A model generated the notes under the pieces. That model saw only the letters and a list, made by a program, of their open reading frames with translations, searched no databases and was not told where the DNA came from. Shown here one piece after another: positions 55,756 to 64,000 of a stretch of DNA of 64,000 nt. Location: the NCBI RefSeq assembly GCF_027409185.1, contig NC_084464.1, positions 47,963,095-48,027,094 on the forward strand. Reading direction: 5' to 3'. The translations under genes and the position numbers were made by a program. Each line of letters opens with the position of its first letter. Position 1 is the stretch's first letter. The stretch comes from Cynocephalus volans (lineage: Eukaryota > Chordata > Mammalia > Dermoptera > Cynocephalidae).

Positions 55756-56555
55756 CTGCCCAATTAATAGACGAGACATGAACGAGCCAGTCCCACATTC
55801 TACCTCACAGCAAAAGCAATGGCCCAGCGTCAAAGAATTTTTCAGAATACATCAAAGGAAAAGACAGTGAGTGCTCCTAGCCCCCTGCTAGGTATGTTGT
55901 AACTACAGAATCAAGCACCAACACAGCATATTCAAATCACTGGTTTCATTCAGGTAAGACATTTCTTTTCAAAATAACACTGAGTGTTTATTCCTGCTTA
56001 TTAAAGTAATACATGTTCACTGTCAAAAATGTAGAAAACATAGAACATTATGAAAAGAACATTAAAGTCCCCTGTAATCTATAACAATCTATACACAATC
56101 ACCATTCATAATCTGATGTGTTATCAGGTTTTTTTATTTTTAATATTTTTATGAGTATTTTAGATAGGAATTCTCCAAGCCCTAACCCTGTGCCCATCAC
56201 AGACACTGCTAATCAATCAGCATTCTTCCTTGCTGAGCTCAGATTTACCTCTGAATCTTTACCAACTCAGAACTCCAGGCAGCCATTATTAATGGATCAG
56301 AGATGGCACAAGAATTGAAACCTATTTGCCACCCTTAACCTAGGTGATGGGAAACAAAATTCATTTAAGTCAAAGCTATCCAGCTTAAGGAGAAACAGGG
56401 ACAGTGGGTAAGTGGCAATGTGGCAGAAAGGAATAACATTACAGCAGGCAGAGTCCACTGAGGGAGAGGTAGTATATCGCAAAGAGAAAACGAAGACACA
56501 TGGGACTGGGAATGATTTGCTAGCAACATCACCACCAAATGTTATTTATATTAAT

Positions 56556-56616
56556 ATGGTGTGTTTGCCATTAAGCCACTGGGTAGGGGTGAGGGTCACA
56601 AAGAACTGGCTTCCAT
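56556..56616 (-). pseudogene. PPIL1: 61-bp duplicate of PPIL1 exon 4 inside PPIL1 intron 2
   Basis: The segment aligns without gaps to 55032-55092 with 5 transitions in 61 bp (about 92% identity), in the same orientation. On the minus strand it reads GSQFFVTLTPTQWLNGKHTI in the gene's frame, then meets a TAA stop just after the copy. No usable donor site follows it, so it is probably not an exon. It keeps Val where the live exon has Met114. Confidence 0.88.
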
Positions 56617-58325
56617 AAAAGCATGGTGCTGTGCTGGATACCCTAAGTTCAGGTAGGTTTTGTTCTTAGAGCAAAAGGGTATAAGTTAAATATGGCTTTC
56701 CCATAGGAAAACATGTCATAATAGGAATCAACTTTCCCAAACAATATTAATCAATTATATTGTCAACAATACACTTTGTTGAACTACATTAGTCTTTCCA
56801 AGTTGACCATCCAAGATGAAACCGCCTGGAACAAAGTGAACACTGAATTTATCAGCATAATTTGCTTAACTGACAGCTAGAAAACAGCCCAGACTAGGGA
56901 GCTCACCTCTGTCTACAGCCTGTTATAAAAGTAGCGTGTAAAGCACCATGTCTACCTCAAGGCCCCGGGCATGGCTAAGGTGTTTCCATGGTAAAATCTT
57001 TTGCTTTAATTTTTAGACTGCTCCACCACAGGGAGCCTGTCACAGCTTCCATTTCTGGAAGAAAACACTGCTCTCATGCAAAGAAGAATGGGGTGAATCC
57101 TAACAGACTAAGGGAAACCTCTCACCTGACTGAGGCTACCTATGCTTCTGGAAAATTAATGAAGTATACCAAACTATGTAAAAATTCATTTAAAAAGTTC
57201 CAACCTGCAGGCATACTTCCAAACAGCAATTATGTAACCAATATATTCCCTCTGACTTGATCCTTCCCTTTATTCTGCCTTTGGCAACCACCAGAGTTAA
57301 GTTAGAGTTCCTGCCTGGGGTTACTGGCAGGGCTTGGGCTGATGAGAGAAGAGGGAAAGGGCTGTGGGGCCAAACTGAGGCCAGGCATTGCGTGCAGGGC
57401 TTGAGTGAGCTAGCTGAGGACTCTGTTCGGTACTGTACTATCTGCAGGCTGAGCCTTGAAAGTGTGATCCCTACAAGCAAACGGCTGCCAGAACAAAGCC
57501 TCCAGGCCTTTGCCCTCTTGGAACTGAAAACCATCATAGAAACATCACCAAAACAAGAAGAGGATTAAGGGACAGGCCAGTCAAGAGTCACAGACGAAGC
57601 GGGTGGTTTTAAGCAATCAGAAGGAGATAAGAAGAGTATGGAGGCCCCTTTTCACTCACTAGGCATAGTTTGACCAACTGCAACTAGTTTGGACCTCTAC
57701 AGCACCATCTACTCATAATATGTTATCTTTTCATAACCTATTTCAACTCAGTAGTGTTTGCAGCAAAATGTCAGAAAGACAAATAAGTCTAATCTAAACA
57801 TTCCTTTCGGCATGTGGAATAGAGGCAAGGTGGTGAGGGACAGGGAGTGATTAAAGAGTTCTCTGGTGCAGAGCTTGCTACACAGATATCAATGATCAGC
57901 TGGAAAGCGAACAATTTAGAAGCTTTGCAGGCTGAGTCTGGTCTAGCAAAGACACTACGGAGACAGGCATAGACCTGTTTTCTAAGCTCTGTACTTCAAG
58001 GTTCTGTGCCTCTTCTGTCCTCTCTTTTAAACATTTATCCAATGTATGTATTTCAGATATACAAAATACAAAGAATAATATGACAAACTATGACCTGGCC
58101 ACACATACCCGCCTCCCCCAAGAATAAAGTATAGCAAATCCAGCTAAGAGCCCATGTACACATGGTGCATCCCTCTCTACCCCTCACTCTCCCAAGAGCT
58201 AACGACTGCCTCAGATAATCACATTTTCCTCTCAGGTAACCAGCATTCTGACCAGGAGTTTGTCATTTCCATGACAAACATGGATATGTGACTCTGTGTC
58301 ACATATCTTTTTTACTGCACATATA

Positions 58326-58408
58326 CAAGGGTACTTCAAACAGTTCATGGAAAGATTCATATTATGTTTTAATTCTATTTTTTCCATGAACTGTTTGAAG
58401 TACCCTTG
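58326..58408. mobile_element. Mariner-like MITE with perfect terminal inverted repeats
   Basis: Including the flanking TA dinucleotides, 58324-58353 and 58381-58410 are exact 30-bp reverse complements around a 27-bp AT-rich centre. The ends are CAAGGGTACTTC and GAAGTACCCTTG, each flanked by TA, the target duplication of Tc1/mariner elements. At 83 bp it cannot encode a transposase, so it would be non-autonomous. It differs from the primate MADE1 element. Confidence 0.8.
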
Positions 58409-58628
58409 TACATATCCCTAAAAAAATAGTATTGCTGTTTTGCATGTCTTTAAGTTTATATAAATGATATTATATATCATTTATGTATGATACTCTATGT
58501 ATTTTTCTGCAATTAGCTTTTTCGTTCGTTTGTGAGATTCATCCATTCTGTTCTGTGTAGTTTTCTGTAGTATTCATCCCACTGTATGATTATAACACTA
58601 TGTCTTATCTTTTCTTGTGTTGATGGAT

Positions 58629-58691
58629 TTTCTATTTATTTTTTGGCAGCTGGGCAGTATAGGGATTGAACCCCGGACCTTGTGGTTAACA
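58629..58691 (-). mobile_element. 5'-truncated CYN-type SINE
   Basis: On the minus strand the 3' end of the tRNA-Ile-like unit is present: CACAAGGTCCGGGGTTCAAT, CCCTATACTGCCCAGCTGCC and an A-rich tail. TGTTGATGGAT flanks it at 58618-58628 and 58692-58702 as an 11-bp target-site duplication. Confidence 0.87.
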
Positions 58692-59146
58692 TGTTGATGG
58701 ATACTGAGGATCTTTCCAATGTTTTTGCTATTGTCAACCACACTGTTAATAATCATCCTTATATTGTCGCCCAAACACAACTGCAAGAGCTCTCACATTT
58801 TCCTAAATGTGTTGTCAAAGAGGAAGAACTAACACACACCCTACCCACTGTGCTCTCTCTCTTACTGCTTGAGGTCCTTTTGTCAGACTTTTTAACATCT
58901 GTTAGTCTGAGAGGTGTGAGATCTCTTGTGGTGTTTTAATTTGTGTTGCCCTGAAGTTGGGCAAAATTTCACGTTTACTGGCTATTTAGCTTTCCTCCTC
59001 TGCAAAATACCACTTTTCTACTGAGTGGTTTAACATTTTAAATTATATATATAGATATATAAATAATGGATACGAATCCTTTGTCAGTTAATGTTTTGCA
59101 AATATCTTCTCCCGCTTGACTTTTTTCCCTTTTAATGGGATTTTCT

Positions 59147-59303
59147 TCCTTTGATAACCGGTGAGGGGATCTTAACCCTTGGCTTGGTGTTGTTAGCACC
59201 ACGCTCAGCCAGTGAGTGAACCGGCCATCCCTATATAGGATCCGAACCTGTGGCCTTGGTGTTATCAGCACCACATTCTCCCAAGTGAGCCACAGGCTGG
59301 CCC
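59147..59303 (-). mobile_element. CYN-type tRNA-Ile-derived SINE, dimeric form
   Basis: On the minus strand: GGGCCAGCCTGTGGCTCACT, GGTGCTGATAACACCAAGGC, GGATGGCCGGTTCACTCACT, CCAAGGGTTAAGATCCCC. A perfect 15-bp target-site duplication TTAATGGGATTTTCT lies at 59132-59146 and 59304-59318. Confidence 0.93.
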
Positions 59304-59639
59304 TTAATGGGATTTTCTGATGCAGTTTTTGCAGCTGAAATTCCTTAATCTTTTTCTTTATGATCTGTGCTGTTTCTTAAAAACAAAAAAACCTTTTCTT
59401 ATCCCCAAGACTCTTCTGATGTCTCTTGTTCCTTCTCTCAGTCACCGACTGAGGAACCCTCCCAAGATGAACTGGAGAGATGTCTAAGACATAAGACATG
59501 CAGAGTGGTCTCTCACACAAAGATGACCATACTTAGTGCTACTTGTCTCTACCCCTTCCATTGTAGAGGATTCATAAAGCAAATGTACTTCATAGGGCCT
59601 GGTTTTCCAAAGCCTTGTAGTTTCAAATACTGACCTTGC

Positions 59640-60870
59640 AAAGGACAGGAAAATTTCCCCAGGCTATTGAGTCTCTGTTGCAAGATCAGAATTGTAACAC
59701 AGCAAGGTTGCTGGCTCAAAGACAGACAAGTTACTAACTGATATGTAAAGTTACTAAAAAGCTGCTGGAGGGAAAAGGAATGTTGGCTAAATCAAGCCTT
59801 TGATCAGTGGTTGCCTGGGAATGGAAGTGAGGAGCTGAAGGCTGGGATTTTGAAAGGACAAAGAAAGAGTTCCTCAAAGAATTAAATTATCATCTGATCC
59901 AGCAATTCCATGTCTGGGTATACTCATACACCCCAAAGAACTGAAAGCAGGGACTCAGATATTTGTACACCCATGTTCAGAGCAGCATAATTCACCGTAG
60001 CCAAAAGGTTGAAGAAGCCCATGTGTCCATCGACAAGTGAATGAATAAACAAAATGTGACATATACATACAATGGAATGTTATTCAGTCTTGCAAAGGGA
60101 ATTTTAACACATGCTACAACATGAATAAATCTTGAGGACATTATGTTAAGTGAAATAAGCTAGTCACAAAAGGACAGATACTGTATGATTCCATGTATAT
60201 AAGGAACCTAAACTAATCAAATTCATAGAAAGTAGAATGGTGTTTGCCAGGGACTGGGGGAGGGGGAATGAGGAGTTATTGTTTAATGGGTACAGATTCA
60301 GTTTTGGAAGATGAAAAAGTTTTCGAGATACATGGTGGAAGTGGTTGCAAAACAATGGGAATGTACTTAATGTCACTGAACTATAAACTTAAATGGTTAA
60401 GATGGTAAATTTTATGTTATGTAAATTTAATCATAATTTTTGAAAAGAACAAAAGGGAAACTTTTGGACGTAAGGAGTTTGTTCACTATGTTGATTATAG
60501 TGATGTTTCATGGGTGTATACAAACATCAAAACGTTAATTTGTACACTTTAAACACATAGTTTATTATATGTCAATTATACCTCAATAAAGCTGTTTAGA
60601 AAATTTAAAAAAAAAAAAATAAATAAAATAAATCAAGCCTTTGTTAGTGGATCACTTAATTGCCTAACAGAATGTCATCTGACTTGTTTTTACTGAATGT
60701 TACCAGCTTCTATTGTAAAAACTTTTTAAACTCTACTTAGCAAAACCCCACCTATGTCTCTTCCTGTAACTTCTTGGTCTGGAGAATAAATGCAGGAAGA
60801 GAACCCCAATTTGCGGTTAATTTCCCAAATGGATGAAATGCCTCGTGCTTGAGGAAGTCCTGGGATATTA
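59640..60870 (+). mobile_element. Possible LTR interrupted by an L1
   Basis: The two flanks of the L1 (59640-59802 and 60644-60870) join into one block. It contains TCTGGAGAATAAATGCAGGA, a poly(A)-signal context, and GCGGTTAATTTCCCAAATGG. This composition suggests an endogenous-retrovirus LTR, but I cannot name a family. Nothing coding was recognised in the adjoining 60870-61320. Confidence 0.4.
59803..60628 (+). mobile_element. 5'-truncated L1 with target-site duplication
   Basis: It carries the end of L1 ORF2 and the 3'UTR: TCTGATCCAGCAATTCCATG, CATACAATGGAATGTTATTC, GTTTGCCAGGGACTGGGGG, TATACCTCAATAAAGCTG and an A-rich tail. The 15-bp duplication TAAATCAAGCCTTTG is at 59788-59802 and 60629-60643. 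Both copies are followed by similar CAGTGG/TAGTGG sequence, so the duplication may be longer. The first 60 bp after it look like a second, rearranged piece of the 3'UTR. Confidence 0.88.
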
Positions 60871-61814
60871 ACCCCTTTCTGGGGCTTCCCACTGCTCAAA
60901 AGAGATGGGCTTTGAGTGATCTTTGGTGGTTCTGTCACCCAGGGGGAAAGAGGTGACAAATCCGTGGGAGGCAAAGCAACATCCCATGCAACAGCTGATG
61001 GAACCATGGATTAATGTCCAGCCCCAAAGCAGCGACAGGTGAGTAATGACCATTAGGAGACCCATGTGAGAGAGGGCAATCAAAGCCTCTCTTTTGGCAA
61101 GAGTACCTCCAACAGGCACTGTAGGGCAGTTGTCCCTGAGCTTCCCAAACTCCTTCTTCATGGCCTGCCTCAATTTCAGAGCAAGGAAGGCAGGTAGCAA
61201 CCAGTCTTTTTTGCAGCCAGGAATGCCAGATGACCCAGTTCTGACTTACTGATATAAACAGTCTGCTGAGTAGAGCTTCTGAGAAAGCTTTCCTGGTAAA
61301 AAAGAGAACAAACACACTCTTCTATCTTTCATTCATAGCTCCTTCCCCATCTTCCTTCTTTGAAAGCAGGGTAACAAGGAAAAACAACAACGAAAACAAC
61401 GAAAAAAGAAAACAGGGTGATGTCAGGAGCAGCATCAACCATCTTGCAACAATAAGATGACAAGTTTGAGACCAAAGACCAACACACTAAGAACGGTGGA
61501 GTGGAAAGACACAGCAAACCTGGCTCCCTGACAACTCTGCTGGGCAGCTGAGTCGATGATAACTGTGTACTTCCAGATGTTTCCTTATGTGAGAAAAACA
61601 AAACAGCCATTATGGTTGAGTTTTCGATTACCGGTAGGCGAAAGCACTGCTAACTGAGACAATAACTTTGTTAGCAACAGAGTAGGAAGGGGGAACTGAC
61701 TACTGGAGCTGTTGCTGGATCATCAAGGCAAATGCCAGATACCAGATCTACCATGGGAAACAATACCACAGTTCTCCAAGAGGCTTTACAGTTCTTAACA
61801 TGGAGTCTTCTCTT

Positions 61815-62050
61815 CCTCACTTGCCTTTGGAGTCAGAGACATCTGGATTCCAGCTCTGACTCCACCACTTACTATCTGTTTAACTGTAAAGCAAGATACT
61901 AAATGTCTCTAAGCCTCAGTTTCCTCATCTACAAAACGGTAATAACAGTAGTATCTATGTCATAGGCTTGTTATAAGAATTAAGTGAGATAATGCATGGA
62001 AACCATATAACATATAACATGAAGTAAGCGCACAGTAGTATCAGTTATGA
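61815..62050 (+). repeat. MIR relic, nearly full length
   Basis: Sense MIR: CTGGATTCCAGCTCTGACTC, CACCACTTACTATCTGTTTA, AAGCCTCAGTTTCCTCATCT, ACAAAACGGTAATAACAGTA, CTTGTTATAAGAATTAAG. Confidence 0.9.
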
Positions 62051-63024
62051 TGAGGCACCTCCAACTGAGGTAACCTGGGCATTTTCCATGACAGGCAGCT
62101 GTAGGTCATGATTAACAGTGCTAGCTTGGGAGACAGTCTGCCTGGGTTTATTCTAGTTCCTCTGTCCTCAAACCTCCACCACTCCCTCGCTTCTCCATGC
62201 TTCTTACTGTACTAAGAAAAAGGAACTATTCACAAGAAAACTTTCACATGCTCTCACTACCAAATCCACTTCCCTCCGTACATCCCGGCTGACCTTCCTT
62301 CCTTCCTCTGTTATTAATACACTGTACGAATAAATTGTTCACATGACTATCCCACCACCACGTACCTAATCCCATTCACCTTTAAAGAACTTTGCAACTA
62401 CAATTTCCCCCTCTCCTGTATCAATTCTTCTCTTTATAATGGGTCATTCCTATCAGCATTTAAACATGTTATTAATATTTCCTACCTTAAAACAAAACAA
62501 CAAAAACTCTGTCTCCAAGTATCCCATTTCTCTGCATCCCTTCACAGAAAAACTCCTTAAAAAGGTGTTAACACCCATTGTCTCCACTTCCCCTCCTCCT
62601 ATTCTCTCTTAAACACTCTCCATTCAGACTTCTACCTCACCATTCCACTGAAACTGCTCTTATGAAGGTCTCCAGCAAGCACCATGTTGTTAAATCCAGT
62701 GGTCAATCCTCAGGCCTCACCCTACTTGATTCACAGCAGCATTGACAGTTGATGTCACTCTTCTTGAAACACTGTCTTCACTAGGTCTCCACGACTCTGC
62801 ATCGTCATGGTGTTCCTCCTACCATGGTGTTGTCATGGCAGCTCCTCCTTTTCCTCTGCTGGCCTCTTTTCCTCTTCCCCTTTCCTTTCACAGGTGTCAG
62901 GCCTGTATGAGTAGAGACTTCCCCTTCCAACTCTGGCTCCGTTGCCCCTTTATCTTTCCCCAATAAATTTCTCAAACCTCTAACTCTGCCTTGGTGTCTG
63001 CTTCCCAGAGGACCAGAATTAACA

Positions 63025-63926
63025 CAGCCACTATCACCCTAGTCCAAACTACAACAATCTCTACTTTTGACAATAACAAAAGTCTCCCACGGGTCTCCCT
63101 GCTTCCAGCCTTGCCTCTGCCTTTCTCCACCGGTCTATTCTTCACATGGCAGCCAGGGGGATCCTTTTAAAACAAGTCTGATCATGGCAACCCCCTGCTT
63201 GAAATCCTCCATCAACATTTCATCACACAGAACAAAATCCACAGTCATCCCCACGGCTTACAGGACTCTCCATGATTAGATGCTCTGCTACTCTCCCTGC
63301 ACTCACCTGCTCCAGCCACGCTGGCTACGTGGTTTCTTGCCAAACACACTCTGGCCTAGGGCCTCTGATTGCTGTTCTCTTTGGACTGTCCTTGTCCCCA
63401 AGTCTCTTGGCTCACTACTTCATTTATTCAGAGCTCTGCTTAAATGCTGCCTTGTCAAACAGGCCTTCCCCATCACACTATCCAAAACAGCAGTTCTTTC
63501 ACCCTCTAGGCCAGTGGTTCTCAACCAGGGGTGATTTTGACCCCTGGGGACATTGGGCAATGTCTAGAGACAATTTTGATTGTCACAGCTGAGAGGTTCT
63601 ATTGGCCTCTAGTGGGTAGAGGCCAGACATGCAGCTAAACATCCTACAATGCACAGGACAGCCCCCACAACAAAGAATTATCCAGCCCCAAATGCCAATA
63701 GTTGCCAAGGTTGAGAAACCCTGCTGTATCTCCTGACAGTACATATTTCATATCATTTGTCATGACCTGACAGTATATTATGCACTCATTTGTTCATTTT
63801 CTGTCTCTCCCACTAGAATGAGAGCACTATGAAGGCTTTCTTATTCACTGTTGCACCTCCAGTTCTCAGAACGCCCTGGCCTACAGAAAGACTCCAACAG
63901 ACACTCGCTAAATGAATTAACAACCA
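63025..63926 (+). repeat. L2 LINE relic split by MER20
   Basis: Left part: GGGATCCTTTTAAAACAAGT, CTGATCATGGCAACCCCCTG, GACTCTCCATGATTAGATGC, TGTCAAACAGGCCTTCCCCA. Right part, after the MER20: CTCCCACTAGAATGAGAGCA, CTTATTCACTGTTGCACCTC. The two parts are collinear with sense L2. Confidence 0.88.
63512..63723 (+). mobile_element. MER20 hAT DNA-transposon relic
   Basis: Full-length match from memory: CAGTGGTTCTCAACCAGGGG, GACATTGGGCAATGTCTAGA, CATCCTACAATGCACAGGAC, CAACAAAGAATTATCCAGCC and the end GGTTGAGAAACCCTG. It is inserted in the L2. MER20 is known from published work as a source of enhancers in placental endometrium, but nothing here shows activity. Confidence 0.93.
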
Positions 63927-64000
63927 AAATGAATAACCACACTTTTCTGAGCTCCTATTTCGTTTCAAGCCTGTGCTAACCATTTTACAAACATCAGCCC

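Larger units (their letters stand above)
58020..59400. repeat. Old L1-derived block, interrupted by a MITE and two SINEs
   Basis: GAGATTCATCCATTCTGTTC, TTTCCAATGTTTTTGCTATT, GAATCCTTTGTCAGTTAATG and GTTTTGCAAATATCTTCTCC recall a segment frequent in ancient mammalian L1s. Insertions at 58326-58408, 58629-58691 and 59147-59303 break it up. Strand and subfamily were not resolved. Confidence 0.6.
55756..64000 (-). other. PPIL1: PPIL1 intron 2 (partial, runs off right edge)
   Basis: Non-coding sequence upstream of exon 3. No match to exon 2 (the KHAPKTCKNFAELARRGYYN region) or exon 1 could be found. It holds a 61-bp copy of exon 4, L1 fragments, a MITE, two antisense SINEs, a possible LTR, MIR, L2 and MER20, listed separately. 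Nothing recognisable was seen at 55760-56550, 56620-58010, 61050-61810 and 62070-63000. Confidence 0.8.

Noticed and set aside
56556-56616. An alternative PPIL1 exon
   Set aside because: No GT donor follows the homologous stretch and a stop codon appears within a few codons, so exon use is unlikely.
60868-61315. Overlapping minus-strand frames near a possible LTR
   Set aside because: Considered as a retrogene or retroviral gene fragment, but no motif could be matched. Listed only as a finding to test.

Overview
This is mammalian nuclear DNA. Small exons with canonical GT/AG borders lie among MIR, L2, L1, MaLR-type LTRs and MER5/MER20 hAT relics, and there is no operon-like coding density. 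No Alu or other 7SL-derived SINE was seen. The young SINEs are instead derived from tRNA-Ile, as a monomer ending in CAGCTGCC plus an A tail and as a dimer ending in CCGGTCATCTTT plus an A tail. From memory these match the CYN SINEs of colugos (Dermoptera, Galeopterus/Cynocephalus). A colugo is therefore the best guess, but the species is inferred and not proven.

The window is orthologous to the CPNE5-PPIL1 interval (human 6p21.2), with both genes on the minus strand. CPNE5 (copine-5) fills 1 to about 40 kb. Six coding exons are visible: exon 1 at 39628-39722 inside a CpG island, exon 2 at 25603-25643, exon 3 at 24675-24721, exon 4 at 5294-5397, exon 5 at 3658-3697 and exon 6 at 3368-3444. 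They join in phase and give residues 1-134 plus two bases of codon 135, which is essentially the first C2 domain. The second C2 domain and the copine (vWA-like) domain lie beyond the left edge. About 13 kb of intergenic DNA (40.5-53.9 kb) follows, holding a broken RPL10 retrocopy. The last two coding exons of PPIL1 (spliceosomal cyclophilin) then lie at 54914-55134 and 55687-55755, with a putative poly(A) signal at 53941-53946. PPIL1 exons 1 and 2 were not found before 64000 and should lie beyond the right edge.

The rest is intron and spacer filled with repeats of several ages. Many young insertions keep clear target-site duplications. The odd items are a 61-bp copy of PPIL1 exon 4 inside PPIL1 intron 2, a mariner-like MITE with perfect 30-bp inverted repeats, three insertions consisting of little more than an A-rich tail between target-site duplications, and a 38-bp identical segment at two inverted sites 6 kb apart in CPNE5. 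I saw no sign of a novel multi-gene system, no CRISPR array and no unexplained coding gene.
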